From the IMG/VR virus record IMGVR_UViG_3300042402_001342, positions 1-25,722 of that record: DNA of 25,722 nt; one strand, given 5' to 3'. Below are positions 1-7,670 of the stretch, one piece after another. The notes under the pieces were generated by a model. It had not been told where the DNA came from and searched no databases. It saw nothing but the letters and a program-made list of their open reading frames with translations. The stretch comes from a virus. Position numbers and translations under genes: made by a program. Position 1 is the first letter of the stretch; each line of letters starts with the position of its first letter.

Positions 1-2178
1 CCCACTGGATTTTCATCAAGTAGAATTCTTGGCGGAATAGAGGTTGCCTGGGCTGGAACATATGGATCAGCATGGACTGGATTTGAAGCTATAAATATTT
101 ATGCTGGAACATCAAGTTCTGCTACTGGAGGAACATATATAAAAGTAGGTCAAATGACCGCTAATAAAATTGAAAATAAAATTGTAGTTCCAGTAGATGG
201 AACTTACGTTAGATATAATGTTGCAGTATATATCCATGCAAGCTCTGTAAATAGAAATGGTATAGAGTCAGCAATTAGTGCAAACGTTACAAGTCAATCT
301 TCTGGTGCAAGATCTGCAATAGGTACAGATTTAGCAGATGAAATTATTTCAAATGCAAAACTAGTAAACGATGCAGTTACTGAAGCTAAAATTGCAACCT
401 CTGCAATTACAGAAACTAAGATTTCAAATGATGCAGTCACTTCTCAAAAAATTATTGCTAATGCAATTACTGCAGATAAAATTGTTTCTGGCGCTATTAT
501 TGCAGATAAAATTGCAACAAATGCAATTACAGCAGGAAAGATTCTTGCTGGAGAAATTGATGTAACAAAGCTATCAGCTGGAACAATATCTGTAAATAAC
601 CTTGAATCTGGAACATTAAGCGCAACATCATTTATTCGTGCTGGAACAGCAGGATCTTCTAGAATAGAAATATCAAGTGCCGCAGTGTCAGCTTCATCTA
701 TATTGGCTGGGCTTTATATTTATAATGGATCAACGGCAGTTTTACAAGCCCCGCTTGGCGGAGGGTTAACTATAACTGGATCTTTGACAGCAACAGAAAT
801 ATCAACATCTTCTGGCAAATTTTCTGTTAACACTGGAGGGATACTAACTGCAACTGGAGCAAGTATTGGCGGAACCATAACAGCAGAAGGTGGAACAATT
901 GGTGGAATCACAATTGCTGCAGATGGCATACAAAATTCTGGAAATACATTTAAAATAGATAGCAGTGGAATCATAAGAGCTGGATCATCTTCTAGCAATG
1001 CAATTATAATTAGTCCCACACTTGGAATATATCATAGCGCAAATGGTGGATCTACTGCATCTGGAAGATTTACTCTTGGTTTATCTTCAAGCACAATTTC
1101 TGGCTGGACAATAGGAACATCAACATTATCTTCAGGCAATTTAACTCTTAATAGCAATGGAACAATTACCACAACTAATCTTACAATTTTTGATACAGGA
1201 AGAATTTTAAATTCTGGAGGATTTGAAGTAACCGCTGCTGGTAAATTAATTGCAACGGGTGCAGAAATATCTGGAACAATTACTGCAAGCGCATTGGATA
1301 CAACAGCATTAGATATTGCTTCAACTGGAGCAATTACAACAACAAGCGGCAATTTTGGAGTAACATCTGGAGGCATTCTTTCAGCAACTAATGCAGTTAT
1401 ATCTGGATCAATAAAAGCTGGATCATCAACAAACTACACACAGCTTTCTACCAATACCTATGGACAGGGCTCTATAGATTTTATTTATGGCGCCAACAGT
1501 GCAAACATATACTATGATGGATCGGGTTGGCTTCAAACATTAGTATCTAGCCCAGGTAATTTTTCATACATAAGCCATAAATCAACTTCAATTGAGGTAA
1601 ATTCACCTGTAATTTATATGTATGGAAGAGGCGAAGTTAATAATACCTGGGGATGGGGATCATATTCAACTACTGCATCTGAACAAACTGAAGGAACCAC
1701 AATCCTTTCAAATTCTATTCAGATAAGAAGAAATAACGGACAAGCTTTATGGCTACATAGATATTCTTCATCTGGAACAGTAGAGATAGCACGTTTTATC
1801 TATAATGGATCTGATACTGGAGGAATTAACGTAAATGGTTCCTCTGCTGCATTTAGAACTCCATCAGACTATAGACTTAAAGAAAACATTGAAGACTACA
1901 ATGATTCAATTAACAGAATTAAATCAATTAGATTAAGATCGTTTAATTTAAAATCTGATCCAGATAAAAAAGAAATAATCGGGTTTGTAGCCCACGAACT
2001 TGCAGAAGTTGATCCAGAATTAGTTGTGGGAGAAAAAGATGCATTAGGCTTAGATGGAAATCCAGAATATCAATCAATTATGTCTGGCAACCTAGTACCA
2101 TATTTAGCTGGAGCACTTAAAGAAGTTATTATTAAATTAGAAAATATAGAGTCAAGACTTGACGCCCTAGAAGGATAA
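1..2178 (+). CDS. Tail fibre/tailspike-like protein with C-terminal S74 peptidase chaperone (5' partial)
   Basis: The frame is open from base 1, so the true start is upstream and 725 residues are visible. Residues about 115-210 are a run of roughly 10-residue repeats of the type AITxxKIxxx, common in trimeric phage fibres. A long Gly/Ser/Thr-rich stretch follows, with repeated GGxLTATGAxIxGT-like blocks that suggest a beta-helical or beta-prism shaft. The last ~105 residues match the peptidase S74 intramolecular chaperone: the SDYRLKEN motif holds Ser622 and Lys627 (window numbering), spaced like the self-cleavage dyad of endosialidase-type fibres. A helical C-terminus (KEVIIKLENIESRLDAL) fits the trimeric coiled coil. 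Family knowledge: the chaperone folds the trimer and then cuts itself off. The receptor-binding role is inferred. Three small structural-type genes follow. Confidence 0.9.
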   Translation, partial: PTGFSSSRILGGIEVAWAGTYGSAWTGFEAINIYAGTSSSATGGTYIKVGQMTANKIENKIVVPVDGTYVRYNVAVYIHASSVNRNGIESAISANVTSQSSGARSAIGTDLADEIISNAKLVNDAVTEAKIATSAITETKISNDAVTSQKIIANAITADKIVSGAIIADKIATNAITAGKILAGEIDVTKLSAGTISVNNLESGTLSATSFIRAGTAGSSRIEISSAAVSASSILAGLYIYNGSTAVLQAPLGGGLTITGSLTATEISTSSGKFSVNTGGILTATGASIGGTITAEGGTIGGITIAADGIQNSGNTFKIDSSGIIRAGSSSSNAIIISPTLGIYHSANGGSTASGRFTLGLSSSTISGWTIGTSTLSSGNLTLNSNGTITTTNLTIFDTGRILNSGGFEVTAAGKLIATGAEISGTITASALDTTALDIASTGAITTTSGNFGVTSGGILSATNAVISGSIKAGSSTNYTQLSTNTYGQGSIDFIYGANSANIYYDGSGWLQTLVSSPGNFSYISHKSTSIEVNSPVIYMYGRGEVNNTWGWGSYSTTASEQTEGTTILSNSIQIRRNNGQALWLHRYSSSGTVEIARFIYNGSDTGGINVNGSSAAFRTPSDYRLKENIEDYNDSINRIKSIRLRSFNLKSDPDKKEIIGFVAHELAEVDPELVVGEKDALGLDGNPEYQSIMSGNLVPYLAGALKEVIIKLENIESRLDALEG

Positions 2179-2211
2179 TGTTATCCTTATTACTAATAGA
2201 TTGGAAGAATA

Positions 2212-2367
2212 ATGTCAACAAAGGCAGAATTGATTATTACCGCCCTTCAACAGCGTATTGGAGAAATTGTAGCAAACTATGAAACTCAGATTGCAATACT
2301 ACGGGCAGAGCTTACTCAGCTTATGGAAAAAGATGTTCAAGAAGAATCAACAGAAGACAGTAACTAG
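2212..2367 (+). CDS. Small coiled-coil protein, 51 aa
   Basis: ATG at 2212 is preceded by a GGAAG ribosome-binding site (2202-2206). The product is almost entirely helical, with heptad-like hydrophobics (LIITALQQRIGEIV, then TQIAILRAELTQLM) and an acidic tail ending EESTEDSN. It looks like a short coiled-coil oligomerisation or fibre-linker protein. It lies between the fibre gene and another structural-type gene, and its last 35 bases overlap the next gene in a different frame. No family is recognised. It is supported by its ribosome-binding site, coding-like composition and tight packing. Confidence 0.6.
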   Translation: MSTKAELIITALQQRIGEIVANYETQIAILRAELTQLMEKDVQEESTEDSN

Positions 2368-2722
2368 CCCAACCATTTTCCCTTCAGGAATTGCAGTCAA
2401 GACCGACAAAGGAATTTACTGGATTAAAGATGGCAAGAGGTTTAAGCTTATATCAGACAGGGCTGCAAAGTCGTGGATGTTTACAACCGTACTTGCTACC
2501 GAGTCTGCTGTGTCAGGAATGAAGTTGGCAGGGAAGCTAGGATTCAGGGACGGCACCTTGATAAAGAACATAGCAGATGGTAAACTATATTTAATATCAC
2601 AAAATAAAAAAAGGCATATTGTTGATCCAGATACATTTAATAAATACGGTCTAGATCGCTCACAAGTAATAGAAGTAAGTGCTTTTGAGACAAGTATGCA
2701 TGAATTAGGAGAAGAACTATAA
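2333..2722 (+). CDS. Surface-type repeat protein (YLIxxxKKRHI repeats), 129 aa
   Basis: The start at 2333 is chosen because GGAAAAAG lies directly before it; an earlier in-frame ATG at 2279 has no ribosome-binding site and would overlap the upstream gene further. The chain has two related units. The first is GIYWIKDGKRFKL around residues 26-38. The second, more complete, is GKLYLISQNKKRHIVDPDTF followed by NKYGLD and VIEVSAFE around residues 84-120. From memory, this DGxxYLIxxGKKRxI...FxxxG...VxxVS pattern recurs in exported and cell-wall proteins of actinobacteria and of small-genome bacteria. No signal peptide is visible, so here it may be a virion protein. The function is unknown; the position within the fibre module suggests a tail-tip or baseplate accessory. 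Confidence 0.7.
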   Translation: MFKKNQQKTVTSPTIFPSGIAVKTDKGIYWIKDGKRFKLISDRAAKSWMFTTVLATESAVSGMKLAGKLGFRDGTLIKNIADGKLYLISQNKKRHIVDPDTFNKYGLDRSQVIEVSAFETSMHELGEEL

Positions 2723-3150
2723 TGGCTACACCATTTGAGACTATTACATTTAATGAGGGTGAACCACTAGACCCAAATAAGTTAAATAAGTTGCAGGAAA
2801 ACATTGTAACTACATATGCTACAGCCAATACTCTTTTTAATTCAACAATAGATGGACAGACTGTGTCATACAAAACAATTACAGATTGTGGAGTTATTGA
2901 ATGTACTGGTGTTTCAAAAGGCACAACAAAGTCATTTGATCTAGACTTAGGTACAGGGTTTGAAAATGTAGGAACTAATCCACCAAGAGTTGTTGCAACG
3001 CTTTCTGGAGGACTTGGAACTGGCGATGTAGTAACAATATCAATTACTGGTGCAGCAACATCTTCTCCAAAGCTATTTATATCAAATAGTAATTCAAGCA
3101 GATCTACATTTAATGTTATGTGGGTTGCTGTTCAAAAAGTAGCAGTATAA
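2722..3150 (+). CDS. Probable phage structural protein (fibre/baseplate accessory), 142 aa
   Basis: The start overlaps the previous stop (TAATG). The N-terminus (FNEGEPLDPNKLNKLQENI) is of the kind that opens many tail-fibre and baseplate attachment proteins, where a short NxLNxLxxN helix precedes the shaft. The rest is Gly/Thr/Ser-rich and beta-strand-like (TTKSFDLDLGTGF, GDVVTISITGAA, TFNVMWVAVQKVAV), which suggests a small beta-sandwich or head domain. There are no cysteines beyond the TDCGVIECTG pair. This is the last gene before the strong terminator-like hairpin at 3194-3218, so it probably closes the structural operon. No catalytic motif is seen, and the exact function is unknown. Confidence 0.75.
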   Translation: MATPFETITFNEGEPLDPNKLNKLQENIVTTYATANTLFNSTIDGQTVSYKTITDCGVIECTGVSKGTTKSFDLDLGTGFENVGTNPPRVVATLSGGLGTGDVVTISITGAATSSPKLFISNSNSSRSTFNVMWVAVQKVAV

Positions 3151-3153
3151 GCA

Positions 3154-3181
3154 TTGACAATCAGTAAACATATGTTACAAT
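3154..3181 (+). promoter_or_regulatory. Sigma70-type promoter, TTGACA-N16-TACAAT
   Basis: TTGACA (3154-3159) is separated by 16 bases from TACAAT (3176-3181). The predicted start, near 3188, gives a leader of about 49 bases for the metallophosphoesterase gene at 3237. The -10 box lies within a perfect inverted repeat (3172-3192). This is the only intergenic site in the window with a perfect -35 hexamer. Confidence 0.65.
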
Positions 3182-3192
3182 TATTGTAACAT
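3172..3192. promoter_or_regulatory. Perfect inverted repeat over the -10 box, candidate operator
   Basis: ATGTTACAAT (3172-3181) and its exact reverse complement ATTGTAACAT (3183-3192) flank one base. The repeat spans the -10 element and the expected transcription start, a classic place for a repressor dimer. It could instead form an RNA hairpin in read-through transcripts from upstream. No cognate repressor can be named. Confidence 0.5.
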
Positions 3193-3193
3193 C

Positions 3194-3218
3194 AAAGTCA
3201 CGTACCCGTGACTTTTTT
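3194..3218 (+). terminator. Rho-independent terminator
   Basis: Perfect 9-bp stem: AAAGTCACG (3194-3202), loop TACC, CGTGACTTT (3207-3215), with six consecutive T at 3213-3218. It follows the last gene of the structural block. A transcript starting from the promoter just upstream would carry this hairpin only about 6 bases from its 5' end, where termination is unlikely; there it could act as a 5' stabiliser. Confidence 0.8.
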
Positions 3219-3236
3219 AATTATTAAGGTGTTTTA

Positions 3237-4040
3237 ATGTCAAACGATTTAAAGTGGATGCTATCATCCGATCAGCAATTCCCATATCAAGATGATAAGA
3301 TGATTGCTTTGTGGTTTAAAGTAATGAAGTGGTTTAAGCCAGATGTAGTAGATTATCTTGGGGATACAGATGACCAAGCATGTTATAGTAAGTATACAGA
3401 AGGTCGCTCTGCTGAATTTATGCAATTGCACAAAGATGATAGCCGTGACTTAATTGTTCCAATGATGAGGCATGAGGCAAAAGGAGCCAGAGACTTTTAC
3501 GCTAAGACAAGAGAGATGCTTCCAGACGCACAATTATTCTCAGCTCTTGGAAATCATGATGTTAGAATTTTTAATTATGTTGATGCAAAGCTTCCAGACT
3601 ATTTAAATGAAGTTACCCCAGAGTCTTTGTGGAGCTTAGACTCTTTAGGATATGATTATATTTATTATGACAGCCTTCCACGCAAACGCTTTGGAGACAT
3701 TCATGTTCACCATGGACTTTCTGTTTCTGCAACTGGTGCGGTTAGAAAAGATATGGAAGACATGCAGGTATCTTTAATTAGAGGACACTCGCACAGAATT
3801 GCTTCACATATGGTAACATATGAACTTAGAAATAATGGCGAAGGAGAAACCTTGCGTGGTTATGAGATTGGCCACATGTGTGATGAAAAGGGTCCAGGAA
3901 TGAAATATACCCAACATCATGATTGGCAAAAGGGCTTTGCTATAGCTCATATTGAAAATGGAGAATATCCACACGTTCAGATGATTCATGTATCTCCAAA
4001 TTATACATGCGTAGTTGATGGAAAGTTGTTTAGTTTATAA
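3237..4040 (+). CDS. Calcineurin-like metallophosphoesterase, 267 aa
   Basis: A phosphoesterase with the ordered metal-binding motifs of the calcineurin superfamily: D12-x-Q14 (the usual DxH with Gln for His), G42-D-T-D-D46, G105-N-H-D108, H158-H-G and G183-H-S-H186. Family members hydrolyse phosphomonoesters or phosphodiesters with two bound metals. In phages they are proposed to act on nucleotides, nucleic acid ends or protein phosphates; the substrate is not readable here. The Gln at the first metal site is an unusual change and may alter metal choice. ATG 3237 is preceded by AAGGTG. It is the first gene after the 3154 promoter and shares a TAATG junction with the next gene. Confidence 0.88.
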   Translation: MSNDLKWMLSSDQQFPYQDDKMIALWFKVMKWFKPDVVDYLGDTDDQACYSKYTEGRSAEFMQLHKDDSRDLIVPMMRHEAKGARDFYAKTREMLPDAQLFSALGNHDVRIFNYVDAKLPDYLNEVTPESLWSLDSLGYDYIYYDSLPRKRFGDIHVHHGLSVSATGAVRKDMEDMQVSLIRGHSHRIASHMVTYELRNNGEGETLRGYEIGHMCDEKGPGMKYTQHHDWQKGFAIAHIENGEYPHVQMIHVSPNYTCVVDGKLFSL

Positions 4041-4225
4041 TGAGATGTAAGAAATGTGACGGCAGAGTATTCATTGATAGAGTATTCTCACAGAAACTAC
4101 ACATGGAGCTATTCTGCGTTATGTGTGGAAAACGATGGATGATTAATAAGGAAACGAATGCGCTTGCAAAATGGCTAGACAACAAAGAACTCCAGCACCG
4201 AAGAAGTTCCTCTATTTCTTCTTAA
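4040..4225 (+). CDS. Small zinc-ribbon protein, 61 aa
   Basis: Two CxxC knuckles (MRCKKCDG near the start and CVMCGKRW around residues 26-33) make a four-cysteine zinc ribbon, followed by a basic Ser-rich tail. Such miniature ribbons in phages are usually predicted nucleic-acid or protein binders. The start overlaps the previous stop (TAATG), and the last 55 bases overlap the next gene in another frame. No specific function is recognised. Confidence 0.75.
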   Translation: MRCKKCDGRVFIDRVFSQKLHMELFCVMCGKRWMINKETNALAKWLDNKELQHRRSSSISS

Positions 4226-4653
4226 ATGACAAGATACATAAAGTATTAAAGTCATCAAGATCAAAAGATGAAATTATCGCCTGGTGCTATCCAGATAAAA
4301 AGCGTGTAATGTATTCTTATTCACAAGTAACTAAATACATGGAAAACGCTTTTACCACATCTCAGGTGGGGGAAATTTTAGGAAAGCATAAGGTTACTAT
4401 TGAAGACTACATACTTGAAGGAAAGATTAGGATGCCACACAGAGTTTATCCTATCGGAAATCCAGATAGCAAATGGTCTAAGTATATGTTTAATCAAAAA
4501 GACATATTAGAATTGCATCAATTTATTTTAGATGATGGGCACTCTTCAAAACTGCCTTCAAAAACTGAATTGCTGGCTATTCTCAAACACAATACAATAT
4601 TGTATACTAAGACAGAAGATGGAAAGTTCGTACCTGTATGGAAGGCGGAGTAA
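4171..4653 (+). CDS. Putative helix-turn-helix DNA-binding protein, 160 aa
   Basis: The central segment around residues 60-85 (FTTSQVGEILGKHKVTIEDY followed by ILEGKI) reads as a helix-turn-helix resembling MerR/excisionase-type winged helices, in which a site-recognition helix is followed by a short beta wing (MPHRVYPIGNPDSKWSKYMF). The N-terminus is basic (MARQQRTPAPKK). It may be a phage regulator or a replication-origin protein, since it sits in the replication gene block upstream of the helicase. The start at 4171 lies inside the preceding zinc gene and has a weak ribosome-binding site, but there is no better ATG before residue 46. Confidence 0.65.
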   Translation: MARQQRTPAPKKFLYFFLNDKIHKVLKSSRSKDEIIAWCYPDKKRVMYSYSQVTKYMENAFTTSQVGEILGKHKVTIEDYILEGKIRMPHRVYPIGNPDSKWSKYMFNQKDILELHQFILDDGHSSKLPSKTELLAILKHNTILYTKTEDGKFVPVWKAE

Positions 4654-4856
4654 TGACAACAAAAGTAAAAGTAGACCTATCCTTTACTAGGAATCTAGGT
4701 AACTATGAAAGTATTAAGATAGGCATTGGAGTAGAAGACGATCTTCGTCTTGGCGAGAATGTTGAGTCTGCAACTGAAAGGGTATATAAGTTTGTAGAAG
4801 ATAAGCTTATTGAAAAGACTCGTGAGGTTGAGGAAGAATTAAAGCGTGGAAAATAA
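4653..4856 (+). CDS. Hypothetical protein, 67 aa
   Basis: The start at 4653 overlaps the previous stop (TAATG) and has GGCGGAG just upstream; an in-frame ATG at 4638 is less likely. The sequence begins with beta-like segments (TKVKVDLSFTRNLGNYESIKIGIG) and ends in a charged helix (VYKFVEDKLIEKTREVEEEL). No family is recognised. It has the alpha/beta proportions of a small adaptor and is embedded in the replication operon. Confidence 0.65.
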   Translation: MTTKVKVDLSFTRNLGNYESIKIGIGVEDDLRLGENVESATERVYKFVEDKLIEKTREVEEELKRGK

Positions 4857-5169
4857 AAAAGAACCTTACGTTCTGATTAGCCTATATCAATCTTTATATA
4901 AAGAAAAGTATGGTCGCACACCACAGATAAATAAATTTCGTGAGAAGTGGGCTATGCAAGATGTGATTGATAGTGTAGGATTTGATCGTGCTAAGGAACT
5001 TTTAAAGTATTATTTTTCATTGCCTAAAGGCGGACATCCATTGCCATTCTTTCTGTATAACTTTGATAGAATGGATTCAGTTGAGGTTGAGTCGCAAAAG
5101 GATAAAGCAAGACGTCGTTTGTTACTAGAAGAAACGAAGAAAATGGTTGAGAATGGCGGAATAGAGTGA
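4846..5169 (+). CDS. Hypothetical protein just upstream of helicase (possible loader/accessory), 107 aa
   Basis: Starts with GTG at 4846, inside the end of the preceding gene, with GAGG about a dozen bases upstream. The product is mostly helical and basic in the middle, with a conserved-looking core (KYGRTPQINKFREKWAMQDV) and a charged C-terminal helix rich in Lys, Arg and Glu. Its stop overlaps the GTG start of the DnaB-type helicase, so the two proteins are probably made together. Phage helicase loaders are often small helical proteins encoded next to the helicase, so a loader role is a reasonable guess, but no loader family motif is seen. Confidence 0.6.
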   Translation: MENKKEPYVLISLYQSLYKEKYGRTPQINKFREKWAMQDVIDSVGFDRAKELLKYYFSLPKGGHPLPFFLYNFDRMDSVEVESQKDKARRRLLLEETKKMVENGGIE

Positions 5170-6410
5170 ACACAGAAGCAACATTAATATCTGCCGTATG
5201 TAAGAATAAAGACATTAGTACTCTTCTAGCAGACAACGTAGATGAGCTATTTACTTCCCATAGGGATATTTGGGAAGGCCTAAAATCATATTATTATAAG
5301 TTTAAGGCTGTCCCAGAAGTTGGAATCCTGACTGAGAGATTTAAAGACTTTGAGCCAGTTGAATCAAAAGCAGAGACAGGCTACTATCTTGACAAGCTTA
5401 AGAATGAATTCCTTTCTAACAAACTAAAGAACATTCTCATCAAGAGTGGTTCGATGCTTAAAGAAGATGCCGCATCAAGAGTTCTTGCAGATATGCAAAG
5501 TCAGTTAGCAAATCTTAGTAGGTTCACAAATAATGTTCGTGACTTAGATATTACTGATTCAGAGTCTGCAATTAGACACATGGAAGCACTTAAGATTCGT
5601 TCTGCAGAAATGGGTGGGTCTCCAGGAATTAAAACTGGGTTTGAAGCAATCGACCTTGCGTACCCTACTGGTATGGCTCCAGGACATTTAATTGTTGCTA
5701 TTGGTTGGCCAGGCCGTGGTAAGACTTGGTTCACTTCCTACCTTGCTTGTAAGGCTTGGGAGCAAGGGTTTAAGCCAATGATTGTGTCACTTGAAATGGC
5801 ACCAGAGAATATGCGTGATCGTATTTATACAATGCTTGGTTCTGGTTTGTTTAAGGCTAGCGATTTTTCTAGGGGAGATATCAATGTTGATGATTTCCGA
5901 TCATGGAGCACTAAGAAGTTTGAAAACAAGAATAGCTTTATTTTAGTTTCTAATGAAGGAAATACAGAAGTTACTCCAGCAACTATTCAAGGAAAGATTG
6001 ATCAGCATAAGCCAGACCTAGTTATCCTTGACTACCACCAACTCTTCAATGACAATAAGCGAAGTAATTCAGAAGTAGAGCGTAACCGTAATATTTCTCG
6101 TGAGTTTAAATTGCTTGCTGTATCTAACAATATTCCAATCATTGATATTACTGCTGCAACGGCTGACGATATTTCAGATCAAGACAACCCACCAATGATG
6201 AGCCAAGTAGCTTGGTCAAAGGCTATTGAGTACGATGCTGATATGGCTATGGCTGTTCATCGTTACCCAGGAACAAATATGATTGAGGTTGTTTCACGAA
6301 AGAATAGACATGGTCACGAGTTTGGTTTGTATTTAGACTGGGATATTAATAGAGGTATTGTTAAAGAAATTTACGAGAATCCATTCCAGAATGACTCACA
6401 GAAGAATTAA
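5166..6410 (+). CDS. dnaB: Replicative DNA helicase, DnaB-type
   Basis: A 414-residue hexameric replicative helicase that would unwind DNA at the phage fork. A helical N-terminal primase-interaction-like domain (about 1-140) leads to the RecA-fold motor. Walker A is G180-W-P-G-R-G-K186-T. Walker B is PDLVILD, ending at D289. A conserved-type TAATADD(I) segment and a C-terminal Arg-rich RKNRHG stretch follow, as in DnaB domains. The length is slightly below cellular DnaB (about 450-470). It starts with GTG, overlapping the previous stop (GTGA), and is followed by the primase region, consistent with a DnaB-DnaG partnership. Confidence 0.92.
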   Translation: MNTEATLISAVCKNKDISTLLADNVDELFTSHRDIWEGLKSYYYKFKAVPEVGILTERFKDFEPVESKAETGYYLDKLKNEFLSNKLKNILIKSGSMLKEDAASRVLADMQSQLANLSRFTNNVRDLDITDSESAIRHMEALKIRSAEMGGSPGIKTGFEAIDLAYPTGMAPGHLIVAIGWPGRGKTWFTSYLACKAWEQGFKPMIVSLEMAPENMRDRIYTMLGSGLFKASDFSRGDINVDDFRSWSTKKFENKNSFILVSNEGNTEVTPATIQGKIDQHKPDLVILDYHQLFNDNKRSNSEVERNRNISREFKLLAVSNNIPIIDITAATADDISDQDNPPMMSQVAWSKAIEYDADMAMAVHRYPGTNMIEVVSRKNRHGHEFGLYLDWDINRGIVKEIYENPFQNDSQKN

Positions 6411-6693
6411 AAGATTTCAGATCAATGTTGAGTTTCACGACAATGCTCAGTTAATTAGTTTAAGACCACAGTATGAAAACCTCTTAACTCATGACATGAG
6501 ATCGAAAGGCTATGTAAAAGTACTTGACATAGACCCAGCATTTTCGGTAGAATTCACGGGTGAGACATGGAGGTTCTTAATGACACTTCATGGAGTTTAT
6601 GTAGGAAAGAAGAAGGCATGGCTATCAGAAGGTATAACGCAAGGGAAGTTGATTCCACGCAATATGCTCCAGCCCACATCAAATCAATCCTAA
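6391..6693 (+). CDS. Hypothetical protein between helicase and primase, 100 aa
   Basis: Begins at an ATG at 6391, inside the last codons of the helicase gene, and ends 76 bases inside the primase gene. An alternative in-frame start at 6358 would overlap the helicase further. The protein is basic, with strand-rich segments (IKRFQINVEFHDNAQLISL, YVKVLDIDPAFSVEF, WRFLMTLHGVYVGKKKAW). No family is recognised. The long two-sided overlap lowers certainty, but both neighbours leave no other reading for 6411-6617, so a gene here is likely. Confidence 0.6.
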   Translation: MTHRRIKRFQINVEFHDNAQLISLRPQYENLLTHDMRSKGYVKVLDIDPAFSVEFTGETWRFLMTLHGVYVGKKKAWLSEGITQGKLIPRNMLQPTSNQS

Positions 6694-7616
6694 AAGAATT
6701 AGGACTGGATGTAGTTGGTGAAACATCAAATGATTACCTATGCTACTGCCCATTTCATTCAAATAGACATACATCTAGTTTTAGCGTAAGTCGTGAAAAG
6801 GGTGCCTTCATTTGTTTTAACCCCTCATGTGGTGAGGCTGGAACTTTATTAGAGTTAGTAAAACGTGTAGCGCACAAGAATGACTTTGAAGCTATGCGAT
6901 TTATATCTGCTAAGGAGACGGAATCATTAGAGAATTTTGATGAGTTGCTGGCAGAAGCAATGAAAGATAAGCCAGTCTTTGAAGAGTTCTCACAGGAAAC
7001 TTTGTTAAAGCTACACTCTAGTTTATTAGCAAACGATAGGGCTAAAGATTACTTTAAGTCTCGCAGCATTCATGCTCAGGCTATCTTAGATTTTTCTTTA
7101 GGATATTCAGACAATATGGACATGGTTATTGTTCCAGTGCATAGTCCAGACGGAATGCCAATTGGAATTGTTGGAAGATCTGTTGAGGGCAAGTCTTTTA
7201 AAAATAGCACCAATCTACCTAAGAGCAAAACACTATTTAACATTCATCGTGCTAAAAAAATAGGAGATCAAATTATTGTTGTTGAATCCAGCTTTGATGC
7301 CATTAGAATACATCAGGCTGGCTTTCCAAATGTTGTAGCAACACTTGGGGGGTTTTTGTCAACAGACCAACAAGTATTATTAAATAGATATTTCAATAGA
7401 ATAATTGTTATGACGGATGCGGATTTAGCTGGAAGAGAACTAGGAATGAGCTTGGCTAATAAATTAAGAACAAAAGACATCTTGTGGGCTTCTTACAGTT
7501 ATGGTAAGATATATCCACATGATGCAAAGGATGCAGGAGATATGACTGATGAAGAAATTAAAGCCTGTATTAAAAATGCTGTATCCGATATAGAATACAG
7601 ATCTTGGAATCAGTGA
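6618..7616 (+). CDS. DNA primase, DnaG-type (zinc finger + TOPRIM)
   Basis: Makes RNA primers for replication. The start at 6618 has GGAAAGAAGAAGG before it; the frame is open upstream but lacks such a site. The N-terminal CHC2-type zinc finger is C44-P-F-H47 ... C66-x4-C71. The TOPRIM catalytic fold follows: E223 in IIVVESSFDAI, and D267-A-D269 in VMTDADLAGRELG. At 332 residues it is much shorter than cellular DnaG (about 580), with a reduced RNA-polymerase subdomain and no clear C-terminal helicase-binding domain. The pairing with the adjacent DnaB-type helicase suggests that they work together. Confidence 0.9.
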   Translation: MAIRRYNAREVDSTQYAPAHIKSILKELGLDVVGETSNDYLCYCPFHSNRHTSSFSVSREKGAFICFNPSCGEAGTLLELVKRVAHKNDFEAMRFISAKETESLENFDELLAEAMKDKPVFEEFSQETLLKLHSSLLANDRAKDYFKSRSIHAQAILDFSLGYSDNMDMVIVPVHSPDGMPIGIVGRSVEGKSFKNSTNLPKSKTLFNIHRAKKIGDQIIVVESSFDAIRIHQAGFPNVVATLGGFLSTDQQVLLNRYFNRIIVMTDADLAGRELGMSLANKLRTKDILWASYSYGKIYPHDAKDAGDMTDEEIKACIKNAVSDIEYRSWNQ

Positions 7617-7622
7617 TATAAT
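7614..7622 (+). promoter_or_regulatory. Extended -10 promoter for the SSB-like gene
   Basis: TGATATAAT: TG at 7614-7615 and a perfect TATAAT at 7617-7622, overlapping the primase stop. No good -35 is seen. The expected start near 7629 gives a leader of about 42 bases that contains a small inverted repeat (GATGG 7632-7636, CCATC 7644-7648) and a strong AAAGGAGA site before the ATG at 7671. Confidence 0.6.
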
Positions 7623-7670
7623 AGTAATACAGATGGATTTATACCATCAACTACAAAAGGAGAATACATT

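Noticed and set aside
371-565. A 64-codon + strand frame rich in Leu, Lys and Gln
   Set aside because: A frame-shifted shadow of the 10-residue fibre repeats, with no ribosome-binding site.
720-1376. Two open frames on the - strand within the fibre gene (99 and 114 codons), rich in Val, Pro and Ile
   Set aside because: They are the reverse reading of the fibre's repeats; no ribosome-binding site, strange composition, and the + strand gene is certain.
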